A stretch of DNA of 64,000 bases from CAVZRC01 sp963777695 (GTDB lineage Bacteria > Planctomycetota > Planctomycetia > Isosphaerales > Isosphaeraceae), in NCBI GenBank assembly GCA_963777695.1, contig CAVZRC010000003.1, forward strand, positions 3,472,001 through 3,536,000, written 5' to 3'. The stretch's first letter is position 1. Every line of letters begins with the position of its first letter. Below, one piece after another: positions 29,407-37,945 of the stretch. The notes beneath the pieces are model-generated. The model made no database searches and was not told the DNA's origin. It saw only the letters and a list, made by a program, of their open reading frames with translations. The position numbers and the translations under genes are program-made.

Positions 29407-31971
29407 TCAGCGTGTCGCCTCCTTCGGCGCCGGATCGATGTGATAGACCGTCCCTGCCAGCTTCACCGTGACCGGCTCGGCCTGACTCAGGTACTGGTTG
29501 TACTCGGCCTTCTGGGTGCGGGCGATGCGGAAGTATTCGTCGCTGAACTGCGCGACCTTGACCGCCTTGGCGTCTTCCTCGGGGGTGACCGACGAGTCGA
29601 TCCAGCGGGCGTTCTTGAAATAGAACGTCTTGGCACCGATCTGCCGGACAGTCGTCTCGGAGGCCGGGGCCTCCTTCAATTCTTCCTCCAGCTCGATCAG
29701 CTCCTTGCGAGAAGTCAACTTATTGGCGGATTGCTTCCTCAACTCTGCGATTTCCTCCTGGATTGCCGCGCGGCTCCTCCTGGTATTGCCGAGACGCTGC
29801 TTCTTCGACTCTCCCGCCATCCCAGGGCCACCCATCATCCCACCGCCGCCCATTCCACCCATCATGCCGTTCATCCCCCTTTTAGCCTTGGCCTGATTGG
29901 GATTGGCTCCGTTCTGACCCTGCTGACCCTGAGGTGGATCGTAATTGTTGGCGAACTGCGGGCTCCTGAGGCTTTGGTCCGCGCCGCCGGAGGCTGCCGC
30001 CGCAGACGGTGCTGGTTGAGACGTCCTCCCCGTGGCCTGGCCGAGTCGTCCGGGCGCACCCCGAGATCTGCCGCCGCGGACGGCAGGGGCTCGCATGGCC
30101 ACCATGTATTGTTGCTTGAGGTCCCGCTGGGAGAAAGCTTCCTGGCCGCTGACCTGGTCGAGGGCCATGAGCGAGGTGCGAGCACGCTGAGCGTTCTCCC
30201 GCATAGCATGCAACGGGACGCGTTCATCGGCCAGGAACGACGTGTAGGGCGTGAGCAGGCCGTACTTCATGCTCAGCGACACCAGCTCGTCGACGACTTC
30301 CTTGTTCCGGCCGTTCATGTCGATCTGGTCGATGAGGTCGCCGACGCGACGGACAGCCCAGAGCCGTTCGACGAAGTCGTAACTGGTGCCGCGGTAGGGG
30401 CTTGCCAGCTCCGTGGGAAACTCGAACTGTCGTCGGTCGTCGCCGACCTTGCCCGTGATCCGGAGCGTCGTCGAGCCCGATTGCCGGTATCGGCCGGCCA
30501 CGACGACCTGCCCGCCCTCGAACAGGTCGGGGACGTCGCGGGGATAGGTCCGGTTGATGTCGATCCCCGCCAGCTCCAGCCGGATGTCGGTCAGGACCGG
30601 GCTAGTCAGCTTCGAATAGAACCGGCCGACGTGTCCCTCGAGATCCTCGTCGGGCTTGACGTACTCGCTGGTGCCCGAGTTGCCGCCGCTGAGCCGGTCC
30701 AGCAGGCGGGCGTTGACGTCGAAGCCGACGCCGAAGCAGAACACCCGCGCCCGACGTTCATTGCTCTTGCGGCAATTCTCGGCGATCCGCTGTTCCTGGG
30801 TCTCGCCCGCGGTGGGCAAGCCGTCGGTCATGAAGAGCACGTAGCCGGGTCGCGAGTTGTTGCGGAGCATCTCCATCGCCGTCTTGAGCGCCGAGTCGAT
30901 GTTGGTGCTCCCGCCCTCGCGGATGTTGTCCACGAACCGCTCGGCCTCCTCGCGGCTCCGCGACGAGTAGCGCTGGAGCTCGGGCTTGAAGCTCTCGACG
31001 CGATCGTCGTAAACCACGATATTGAAGAGGTCTTCGTCGCGGAGGTTGTTCAACATCGACTTCAAGGCCCGGCGGCCCTGCTCGATCTTCTTGCCGGCCA
31101 TCGAGCCGGAGCGGTCGAGGACGAAGATCACGGTCTTGGGCAGGGGCCGGCTGTCGGCCGGCTTGACCTGCGGACTGGCCAGGACGAGGAAGAAGCCATC
31201 CTCCGACTCGCTGGGCCGGTAGCTCAAGACTGTCCCCGAGAAGGCCCCATCGGCGAGCGTGGTGACGAGCCGGAAGTCCTTGTCCGGCAGGATGTCGTGC
31301 CGCTCGAGCCGGACCTCGACCTCGTGATCGTCCTGGCGACGGATTGTGGCATCATCGCTGGGACAGTAGATCGACTTGATCGCCTCCTTGTTCCGGATCG
31401 AGAGCTGGACGATCAGTCGCTGGATCGGCTTGGCGGTAAATTTCTGGGTGCCGAGCGGATAGGCGAACTCGATGACGTCGCGATCGCGCTTGCAGAGCTG
31501 GGTGTATCGCATCGTGACCTTGCGATCGGCCCCGGGCGGGATAGGGAAGACGCTGGTGCGATAGAGCCCGCGTCCCATGTATTCCAGGAGCGCCGGGTCG
31601 CGCTTGGTCCGGACGATTTCCTCGTAAATACGTCGGGCCTCGTCCTTGGGCATGAGCCGGCCGGGCAGCTCCTTGCCATCGACCAGGAGCACGAAGTTCT
31701 GCACGGCCCCTTCCTCGGGGAGAGGAAAGAGGAACTCCGATTCGAGCTGGAACGAGCCGGGATTGTGGAACGTCTGCGAGACCTGGACCTCCGCGACCTG
31801 GTCCCGCACCCGTCCATCGATGCTGACCTCGCGGATCTCATAGGACCGGGCGACCGGGACCGTCGCCCGTCGGTCAACGATGAACCCTTGCGATCGAGCT
31901 GATGGTATGACCGGCCCCATCAAGATGATGGCCGCAACCCATCCGACCCATCTGGCGCAAATCCTCACCAT
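29407..31971 (-). CDS. Exported VIT and von Willebrand A domain protein
   Basis: 854 residues from ATG 31971 with GGAGGA upstream. Signal peptide (WVGWVAAIILMGPVIPSARS), VIT domain (about 32-160), then a vWA domain (about 278-460). The metal site reads FVLDRSGSMAGKKI (D286, S288, S290), with VLFMTDGLPTAG further on. A Gly/Met/Asn-rich low-complexity stretch follows (MNGMMGGMGGGGMMGGPGMA), then a helical C-terminus. VIT/vWA proteins bind partners through a metal ion outside the cell and are frequent in planctomycetes. The exact role is not known. Monocistronic. Confidence 0.9.
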   Translation of the reverse strand: MVRICARWVGWVAAIILMGPVIPSARSQGFIVDRRATVPVARSYEIREVSIDGRVRDQVAEVQVSQTFHNPGSFQLESEFLFPLPEEGAVQNFVLLVDGKELPGRLMPKDEARRIYEEIVRTKRDPALLEYMGRGLYRTSVFPIPPGADRKVTMRYTQLCKRDRDVIEFAYPLGTQKFTAKPIQRLIVQLSIRNKEAIKSIYCPSDDATIRRQDDHEVEVRLERHDILPDKDFRLVTTLADGAFSGTVLSYRPSESEDGFFLVLASPQVKPADSRPLPKTVIFVLDRSGSMAGKKIEQGRRALKSMLNNLRDEDLFNIVVYDDRVESFKPELQRYSSRSREEAERFVDNIREGGSTNIDSALKTAMEMLRNNSRPGYVLFMTDGLPTAGETQEQRIAENCRKSNERRARVFCFGVGFDVNARLLDRLSGGNSGTSEYVKPDEDLEGHVGRFYSKLTSPVLTDIRLELAGIDINRTYPRDVPDLFEGGQVVVAGRYRQSGSTTLRITGKVGDDRRQFEFPTELASPYRGTSYDFVERLWAVRRVGDLIDQIDMNGRNKEVVDELVSLSMKYGLLTPYTSFLADERVPLHAMRENAQRARTSLMALDQVSGQEAFSQRDLKQQYMVAMRAPAVRGGRSRGAPGRLGQATGRTSQPAPSAAAASGGADQSLRSPQFANNYDPPQGQQGQNGANPNQAKAKRGMNGMMGGMGGGGMMGGPGMAGESKKQRLGNTRRSRAAIQEEIAELRKQSANKLTSRKELIELEEELKEAPASETTVRQIGAKTFYFKNARWIDSSVTPEEDAKAVKVAQFSDEYFRIARTQKAEYNQYLSQAEPVTVKLAGTVYHIDPAPKEATR

Positions 31972-32142
31972 GGTCGTTCCTCCGGTTGGACACTCCTCAT
32001 TCGGTGCACGCGATGCCCTGCGGACGCGTTCCAACTAGTTAGACGCACGGTGAGGGCTGGCATTAGCGCGGGATGGGATTTTCTCCGAAACAAGCGTATC
32101 ATCAATGCTGTACGATCCCGAGTCGGACAGGAGGACGAACCG

Positions 32143-32403
32143 ATGGCCCTGCTGACCGTGGAAGGTACTTATAATGACGGAAGAGTCGAATTAGCCGAAC
32201 GGCCGAACGGCGTCGGTAGAGAGGCTCGAGTCCTGGTGACCTTTCTGGCCGCGACGGACTCCGGCGCGAAACCACCGACTGAAGTCACCGAGGACCGCGA
32301 GGCCCTTAGACAAAGGGCGTTCGCGCATATGAAAGAGGGAATCCATCTGGGAGGTCCCCCCTACCCCAAGCGCGAAGAGCTTTACGACCGCTTCGACAAG
32401 TAG
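32143..32403 (+). CDS. Small antitoxin-like protein (DUF104/AF2212-type)
   Basis: 86 residues from the ATG at 32143, which has CAGGAGG 10 nt upstream. The N-terminus LTVEGTYNDGRVELAERPNG is the beta-hairpin pattern found in AbrB-like or AF2212-type antitoxins that pair with PIN toxins. The acidic C-terminus ends KREELYDRFDK. No PIN toxin follows; the next gene is on the other strand. It is therefore an orphan antitoxin or a stand-alone small regulator. Confidence 0.6.
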   Translation: MALLTVEGTYNDGRVELAERPNGVGREARVLVTFLAATDSGAKPPTEVTEDREALRQRAFAHMKEGIHLGGPPYPKREELYDRFDK

Positions 32404-32417
32404 CCCCGCACAGATCA

Positions 32418-32687
32418 TCATGCGGCCGACAGCGGGGCGACCTCACGGGGACCTGCGGGTTTGAGATTCAACTCGGCCAGGACTTGATTCAATCCGTCGA
32501 GTGTGACGAGCGATGGGGAGGGCATTTCGATGCCGATCGGACGCCCATCCTCGGTCCAATCGACGAGATAACCCTGACCGTGCGGCTCGACCCGCGCGCT
32601 GCGGTCGCCCTCTCTCCGAGGCAGGTAGAGATAAGCTGCCAGCAGCTTCCCCTCGCGGTATGTGACTTCCAGGTATCGTTGCGACAT
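32418..32687 (-). CDS. DUF2283-like small protein
   Basis: 89 residues. RYLEVTYREGKLLAAYLYLP and GYLVDWTEDGRPIGIEMPSP match the small beta proteins of the DUF2283 type (from memory). In many genomes these sit beside a DUF4258 gene, as here (32779-33036, same strand), in what looks like a toxin-antitoxin pair. The 91-nt gap contains a duplicated GGTTGCCCTC. The role is inferred from the pairing only. Confidence 0.65.
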   Translation of the reverse strand: MSQRYLEVTYREGKLLAAYLYLPRREGDRSARVEPHGQGYLVDWTEDGRPIGIEMPSPSLVTLDGLNQVLAELNLKPAGPREVAPLSAA

Positions 32688-32690
32688 TTG

Positions 32691-32772
32691 GGTTGCCCTC
32701 GTTTTGTTTCGGTCTCAGGAGTGCTTCAATGGGGCCGCGATGTTGGTGTCGTGCGACGCTTCGGTTGCCCTC
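32691..32772. repeat. Short duplicated motif with CRISPR-repeat-like core
   Basis: GGTTGCCCTC(G/A)TTTT occurs at 32691 and again at 32763. Between them lies GTGCTTCAATGGGGCCGCGA, which recalls the 3' end of some CRISPR repeats. There is only one full unit and no cas gene, so at most this is a relic. Confidence 0.25.
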
Positions 32773-32778
32773 ATTTTT

Positions 32779-33036
32779 TCAGTCCATGGGATATGCGGTC
32801 ACCACGATCAATACTTCATCCACAGGCGATGGCTCGACGATCACGGCCCACCGACGCTCATTGTGAGTCGTCTCCACGACAAAACGCCCTTCCTCATGAT
32901 TGTCGTAAAAGCCCGTGGCGACTTCCAGCATGATTCTCAGGTCAACCTCGTTGAATCCGCGATCGACCATCCGCTTGAGCAAGTGAGAAGTGAATTCGAG
33001 ATCCCAGGACCACCAATCCGGCCAGTTCACCATCAT
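32779..33036 (-). CDS. DUF4258-like small protein
   Basis: 85 residues from ATG 33036, behind AGGAGGGCGG. The sequence has FTSHLLKRMVDRGFNEVDLR followed by RFVVETTHNERRWAVIVEPS and LIVVTAYPMD, the pattern of DUF4258 proteins, which resemble RelE/BrnT-fold toxins. Together with the downstream DUF2283 gene it forms a candidate toxin-antitoxin module. It begins 50 bp downstream of the sialidase stop on the same strand but is probably an independent unit. Confidence 0.65.
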   Translation of the reverse strand: MMVNWPDWWSWDLEFTSHLLKRMVDRGFNEVDLRIMLEVATGFYDNHEEGRFVVETTHNERRWAVIVEPSPVDEVLIVVTAYPMD

Positions 33037-33085
33037 CGATGCCGCCCTCCTGTTCCACAGAAACCAAGTCCAGACTAGAACGAGC

Positions 33086-34180
33086 TTACGGACTTGTCGC
33101 CCTTGTCGATCCATGCAGAACCCACTCCTCATCGAAGACAGCGTGGTTGACGACGCTCCGCCGGTCGGACGTGAACACGAGGTGGATGAGGCCGTCGCGG
33201 GCCTGGAAGACGGTGGGGTAGCCGAAGTCATTGTTGCCCTCGACGATGTTCCGGCGAATCGGCCAGGTCCGGTCCTGGTCGGACGAGAGGGCCACAGTCA
33301 GCGGCGTCCGTCGATTCATGCTGTCGTTGAAGATCAGCAGCAGCCGGCCGCTGCGTAGCTTGATCAGATCCACGGCGGCGTTCGGGTTGGGAAACGGGGA
33401 GTCCTTGCCCTCGCTCCAGGTCCGGCCGCCGTCGCTCGACTCGGCGCGGACGATGTGGCCGACGGTCTTCGGGTCGTAGTCGCCGCCGCGGCGGCAGTAG
33501 GCGACCAGGCGGCCGTCGTCGAGCTGCGCCGCGGCCGGCTGGATATTCCCTCGGGGCGACCGGATGGCGCCGGCCTTGGTCCACGTGCGTTTCGACGAGC
33601 TGAATTTCATGAACAGCGAGGTGCTATCCGGGCCGACCAGCTCCGGGTCGTTGCCGGTCTCGTGATAGATCGGTAGCAGGTAATCGCCGTCCTGGAGCAC
33701 GATCGGCCGGCCCCGGACCATGTCACCTTCGTCCTGCGAGAGCACCGACGCGTCGGACCACGTCTCGGCCCGGTCGCGCGAGACCTTGAATTGGATCCGC
33801 GAGGTAGACCAGGTCTCGCCATACCGGACCACGTAGAAAAGCCAGACGAATCCATCGGGGGCCTCCCAGATCACCCCGTTGCCGACCGATCGGAATGGGT
33901 CGTGCGCGATGGCCACCGGAGGCGTCCATTGCGCGGTCCCCTTCTTCAATCGCGAGCCGAACACCGCCGTATCGACGGCGTATTCGCCCTTGCCGCCGTA
34001 ATACACGAGGTAGAGGTCGCCGTTGGCCAGCTCGGTCATGCACGCCGGATGCTTGTACGGGCCCGTCGGAACCTCGGGGCCGAAGATGCGCTCGATCCGA
34101 GGCTCGCCGGCCTCGACTTGGCCGGAGACGGTCATCATCGTGAGGCCGATTGCGAGGACACCGACGGGGCGGGACCACAT
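33086..34180 (-). CDS. Secreted BNR-repeat sialidase-family protein
   Basis: 364 residues from the ATG at 34180 (MWSRPVG), with GAGGA 9 nt upstream; a TTG three codons earlier is possible. Signal peptide VLAIGLTMMTVSGQVEAG. It is a six-bladed propeller with several Asp boxes: SRDRAETWSD, SSDGGRTWSEG and SSDQDRTWP. The motif ACMTELANGDLYLVYYGGKG fits the exo-alpha-sialidase-like family found in planctomycete polysaccharide-degrading genomes. The substrate may not be sialic acid. Divergent from the LRR gene. Confidence 0.85.
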   Translation of the reverse strand: MWSRPVGVLAIGLTMMTVSGQVEAGEPRIERIFGPEVPTGPYKHPACMTELANGDLYLVYYGGKGEYAVDTAVFGSRLKKGTAQWTPPVAIAHDPFRSVGNGVIWEAPDGFVWLFYVVRYGETWSTSRIQFKVSRDRAETWSDASVLSQDEGDMVRGRPIVLQDGDYLLPIYHETGNDPELVGPDSTSLFMKFSSSKRTWTKAGAIRSPRGNIQPAAAQLDDGRLVAYCRRGGDYDPKTVGHIVRAESSDGGRTWSEGKDSPFPNPNAAVDLIKLRSGRLLLIFNDSMNRRTPLTVALSSDQDRTWPIRRNIVEGNNDFGYPTVFQARDGLIHLVFTSDRRSVVNHAVFDEEWVLHGSTRATSP

Positions 34181-34364
34181 GGAGTTCAATCCTCGGAGGG
34201 GTGGGGCCGGTTCGGTCGAAAGATCGCGGTCATGGCGACCATTCTGGGTCGCGACCGATCGCCAAGCAAGCGGCCCGTCCCCGGATCAGGATTGACTTCG
34301 GCCTGGCGACGACCGACCATCGATCGATGGTGAGACCCCCGATCGCATCGGGAAGGGAGGCGTC

Positions 34365-35305
34365 ATGACCGAGCCAAGCAATTCCCCCTCGCGCCCCTGG
34401 TGGCGTCACCTAAGGATCAGCCTGCGATGGCTGATGCTGCTGGTCCTGGCGGCCGGTTGCGGGATGTGGTGGATCGTCCGTGAGGCCCGCATCCAGCGGG
34501 AGGCCGTGGCTGCGATCCGCGACGCCGGGGGCGGCGTCTGGTATGACTGGCAATGGGACGACAGCAACCCAGCAGCAGCTCGACCGGGGAGCGATCGGCT
34601 CGGCGGCGTCTGGTATGACTGGCAATGGGACGAGGGCAATACCCGGTACGACGGCTCGCCGATCTGGCCGAAGTGGCTCATCGATCGCATGGGCATCGAT
34701 TTCTTCGGCCACGTCGTCGCCGTCATCATGTACAACCCGGCTTCCGATGAGGTCCTGGGGCCGATCGGCCGGCTCGGACGTCTCGAGTACCTCGATCTCA
34801 GCCCGCCGAGGGGTTTCGCAGGGAGGACCCGGCTCCGGCCCCCGCGCCCGGCGAGCCCGCCGTCACCGACACGGGCCTCGTCCATCTGGAGGGCTTGCGC
34901 CACCTCGAACACCTGTGCCTCACCGCGACTGCCATCACCGACGCGGGGCTGGTCCACCTGAAGCCGTTGACCCGTCTCAAGCGGCTGATCCTCTCGGAGA
35001 CCGCGATCCACGGCGCCGGGCTCGTTCATTTGAAGGAGATGAGTCGTCTGGAGATCCTCAATCTGAACCGGTCCTTGATCGATGACGCCGCCATGGTCCA
35101 CCTGGAAAGCCTGACCGATTTGCGCTACCTGAACCTCGGGGACACCCCCCACATCAACGGCGACGGACTAGGCCATCTCAAGGGGCTGACGAAACTCAAG
35201 GATCTCGAGATCAACGGCGGCGCTCCCTTCAAGTCCATTGGCCAGCAGCTCCGTCAAGCCCTGCCCGGGGCCAAGGTCGCGATCGGCTATTGCACGTTCG
35301 ATTGA
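34365..35305 (+). CDS. Membrane-anchored leucine-rich repeat protein, broken frame
   Basis: About 313 residues when repaired. The N-terminus holds one membrane helix (LRWLMLLVLAAGCGMWWIV). A leucine-rich repeat domain follows with units such as GLVHLKPLTRLKRLILSETA and GAGLVHLKEMSRLEILNLN. The frame breaks near 34822: the first frame ends falsely near 34961, while the true one continues as EDPAPAPAPGEPAVTDTGL to the stop at 35305. The N-terminal region has a 72-bp in-frame duplication that repeats GGVWYDWQWD. Such anchored LRR proteins are common in planctomycetes. Function unknown. Confidence 0.75.
34530..34640 (+). repeat. 72-bp in-frame duplication within the LRR gene
   Basis: A nearly exact 33-bp core encoding GGVWYDWQWD occurs at 34530 and again 72 bp later at 34602. 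The spacing is a multiple of three, so the frame is kept. The two copies differ only at their 3' ends (GACAGCAAC against GAGGGCAAT), suggesting a recent local duplication. Confidence 0.7.
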
Positions 35306-35427
35306 CCTCCCGAGTGGACGACTCCGGCCCCCCGGGGGTTGACATCGCCCACCCTGGGCACGACCATTCGTCTATCACTCTCCGGGCTCCCGAGCCCCAT
35401 TAAGCAAATATCCAGGAGCGACCCTCG

Positions 35428-36903
35428 ATGGCCACAACGACGGCGAAGGCCCCGACGTCCAAGCCCAAGGTCCAGTTGACCAAGCTGTTCATCAACAACG
35501 AGTGGGTGGACCCGACCGATGGCGGCGAGTTCGAGACGTACAACCCGGCGACCGGCGAGGTGATCGCCAAGGTCGCGGCGGCCGGCCCGGGCGACGTGGA
35601 CAAGGCGGTGAAGGCCGCCCGCAAGGCGCTGGAATCCGGCCCCTGGAGCACGATGGACGCCGCCGATCGCGGCAAGCTCCTCTTCAAGCTGGCCGACCTC
35701 GTCGAGCAGAACGCCTCCGAGCTGGCCTCGCTCGAATCGCTCAACTGCGGCAAGACGATCACCGACTCGAAGGGAGACATGGAAGGCGTCTGCAACACGC
35801 TGCGGTACTATGCGGGCTGGGCCGACAAGATCGAAGGCCGGACTATCCCCGTGCGCGGCAACTTCCTGTCGTACACCTTGAGGCAGCCCGTGGGCGTGGT
35901 CGGCCAGATCATCCCCTGGAACTTCCCCCTTCTGATGATGGCGTGGAAGTGGGGCCCGGCCCTGGCCTGCGGCAACGCGATCGTCCTCAAGCCGGCCGAG
36001 CAGACGCCGCTGACGGCCCTCCGCGTCGCCGAGCTGGCCCAGGTGGCCGGCTTCCCGGCCGGCGTGATCAACGTGCTCAACGGCCTGGGCGAGACCACCG
36101 GCGCGGCGATCGTCGCCCACCCGGACGTCGACAAGATCGCCTTCACCGGCCACGTCGATACGGCCAAGATCATCCAGAAGGCCGCCGCCGACACGCTCAA
36201 GCGGACCACCTTCGAGCTGGGCGGCAAGAGCCCCAACGTCATCTTCGCCGACGCCGACCTCGACGCGGCCGTCGCCGGCGCCTTCCACGCGATCTACTTC
36301 CACGGCGGCCAGTGCTGCACCGCCGGCAGCCGGCTGTTCGTCGAGTCCAAGATCAAGGACGAGTTCGTCGAACGGCTCGCCGAGAAGGCCAAGGGCCGCG
36401 TCGTCGGCGACCCGCTCAACCCCAAGACCGAGCAGGGCCCCCAGGTCTCGCAGGAGCAGCTCGACAAGATCCTCCACTACGTCGAGCTCGGCGAGAAGCA
36501 GGGAGCCAAGCTGCTGACCGGCGGCGAGCGGGTCGGCGACAAGGGCTTCTTCGTCCAGCCTACCATCTTCGACGACGTCAAGGACGACATGGATATCGCC
36601 CGCGACGAGATCTTCGGCCCGGTCGTCAGCGTGCTACCGTTCTCGGGCGTTGACGAGGTCATCGAGCGGGCCAACAAGACCCAGTACGGCCTCGCCGCCG
36701 CCATCTGGACCAAGGACATCGACAAGGCCCACACCTACGCCAAGAAGGTCAAGGCGGGCACCGTCTGGGTCAACTGCTACCACGTCGTGGATAGCAACAC
36801 CCCCTTCGGCGGCTTCAAGATGTCCGGCCAGGGCCGCGAGAACGGCGAGGCCGCCATCGAGCACTACACCGAGCTCAAGACCGTCACCGTCAAGCTCGGC
36901 TGA
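35428..36903 (+). CDS. NAD-dependent aldehyde dehydrogenase
   Basis: 491 residues, the normal length. Oxidises an aldehyde to a carboxylic acid with NAD(P)+. Visible residues are the N of PWNFP (165), the general base E263 in FELGGKSP, and the nucleophile in GGQCCTAGS (C297, the second Cys, by family alignment). The C-terminal motif is PFGGFKMSGQGRENG. It belongs to the ALDH1/2-like class (betaine or retinal dehydrogenase-like); the substrate is not predictable. A GGAGCGACCCTCG site precedes the start. It ends before a hairpin and is followed by a nitrilase-family gene 121 bp downstream. Confidence 0.93.
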   Translation: MATTTAKAPTSKPKVQLTKLFINNEWVDPTDGGEFETYNPATGEVIAKVAAAGPGDVDKAVKAARKALESGPWSTMDAADRGKLLFKLADLVEQNASELASLESLNCGKTITDSKGDMEGVCNTLRYYAGWADKIEGRTIPVRGNFLSYTLRQPVGVVGQIIPWNFPLLMMAWKWGPALACGNAIVLKPAEQTPLTALRVAELAQVAGFPAGVINVLNGLGETTGAAIVAHPDVDKIAFTGHVDTAKIIQKAAADTLKRTTFELGGKSPNVIFADADLDAAVAGAFHAIYFHGGQCCTAGSRLFVESKIKDEFVERLAEKAKGRVVGDPLNPKTEQGPQVSQEQLDKILHYVELGEKQGAKLLTGGERVGDKGFFVQPTIFDDVKDDMDIARDEIFGPVVSVLPFSGVDEVIERANKTQYGLAAAIWTKDIDKAHTYAKKVKAGTVWVNCYHVVDSNTPFGGFKMSGQGRENGEAAIEHYTELKTVTVKLG

Positions 36904-36923
36904 TCGCGATGATCCGGCGTACG

Positions 36924-36952
36924 CCCATGGAGTTCCATAGAGTCTCCATGGG
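36924..36952 (+). terminator. Hairpin after aldehyde dehydrogenase gene
   Basis: CCCATGGAG pairs perfectly with CTCCATGGG across an 11-nt loop, 21 bp after the stop codon. No U run follows. Confidence 0.45.
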
Positions 36953-37024
36953 CCTGCCGCCTCCGTTCCCCTTCCGGGGATCCGTCCGAATTCCCAAGCC
37001 GTCCCGGAGCCGAGACCGACCGCC

Positions 37025-37885
37025 ATGCCGACCACGACCTCCGAGCCGTCTTACCGCGTCGCCGCCGTGCAGATGGAGCCGAAGCTGGGCCGGCTCGGCG
37101 AGAACCTCGACCGCATCCTGGGCCGGCTGGACGAGGCCGCCGGGGCCGGGGCTCACCTGGTCGTCTTCCCGGAATGCGCCCTGTCGGGCTACGGGTTTGC
37201 CAGCCGTGACGAGGGCATGGCCCATGCCGTCCCGATCGACGGCGAGGAGGTGCGTCGGGTCGTCTCGGCCTGCGAGCGGCACGGGTGCTACTGCGTCTTC
37301 GGCCTGCTGGAACGCGACGGCCCGCGACTCTTCAACGCCTGCGTCATGACGGGTCCCGGGGGCGTGGTCGGATCGTATCGGAAGGTGCATCTACCCTACC
37401 TGGGCATCGACATGTTCGTCGATCCCGGCGACCGGGACTTCGCCGTCCTCGACGCGGGGGGCATCCGGGTGGGGATGCATATCTGCTACGACGGCGGCTT
37501 CCCCGAGTCGGCCCGCGTCCTGGCCCTGCTCGGTGCCGACCTACTCGTGCTGCCCACCAACTGGCCGACGCACTCGGAATGCGCCGCAGAACACATGATC
37601 CCGACCCGGGCGATGGAGAACACCGTCTACGTCATGGCGGTGAACCGCGTGGGCGAGGAGAGCGGGTTCCGCTTCATCGGCGCGAGCTCGATCGTCGATC
37701 CCGGCGGCAAGGTGCTCGCCCGGGCGGGCGCCGTTGGGGAGCAGATTCTCACGGCCGAGATCGAGCCGGCCCGAGCGCGTCGCAAGCACCTGGTCCGGGT
37801 CCCGGGACGGCACGAGATCAACCGGATCGCCGACCGACGGCCGCGATTCTATGAGGTGATCGTGGCGCCGAACGGGCGAGAGTAG
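37025..37885 (+). CDS. Carbon-nitrogen hydrolase (nitrilase superfamily)
   Basis: 286 residues with the complete Glu-Lys-Cys triad: E50 in VVFPECALSG, K120 in SYRKVHLPYL and C154 in HICYDGGFPES. This family hydrolyses amides or nitriles, and some members are omega-amidases or N-carbamoyl hydrolases. The motif around Cys and the length fit an aliphatic amidase-like branch; the substrate is unknown. Cytoplasmic. Its TAG stop codon (37883-37885) is formed by the first three bases of the 63-bp palindromic repeat, which suggests the original ending was altered by insertion. Confidence 0.9.
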   Translation: MPTTTSEPSYRVAAVQMEPKLGRLGENLDRILGRLDEAAGAGAHLVVFPECALSGYGFASRDEGMAHAVPIDGEEVRRVVSACERHGCYCVFGLLERDGPRLFNACVMTGPGGVVGSYRKVHLPYLGIDMFVDPGDRDFAVLDAGGIRVGMHICYDGGFPESARVLALLGADLLVLPTNWPTHSECAAEHMIPTRAMENTVYVMAVNRVGEESGFRFIGASSIVDPGGKVLARAGAVGEQILTAEIEPARARRKHLVRVPGRHEINRIADRRPRFYEVIVAPNGRE

Positions 37886-37945
37886 GGTGCTCTGCGAGCA
37901 CCGATCCTCCGCGCCGGCCCAATTCGGTTCTCGCAGAGCACCCTA
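37883..37945. repeat. 63-bp double-hairpin repeat, copy 3, supplies two stop codons
   Basis: Arms TAGGGTGCTCTGCGAGCACC and, inverted, TAGGGTGCTCTGCGAGAACC. The outermost TAG on the plus strand is the nitrilase stop, and the outermost TAG on the minus strand is the ParE-like toxin stop. The element therefore fills the space between two convergent genes exactly. Confidence 0.85.

Noticed and set aside
29374..31902. 842-codon ORF on the plus strand
   Set aside because: Mirror of the VIT/vWA gene; GC-rich third positions on the true strand keep the antisense open. The translation has no domain and is rich in runs of hydrophobic and acidic filler.
35502..36653. 383-codon ORF overlapping aldehyde dehydrogenase
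   Set aside because: Same-strand shadow in another frame of a complete ALDH with full catalytic residues; Arg/Gly/Pro-rich and featureless.
26521..37945. 63-bp palindromes as CRISPR repeats
   Set aside because: Copies are kilobases apart, singly placed between genes, with no regular spacers or cas genes.
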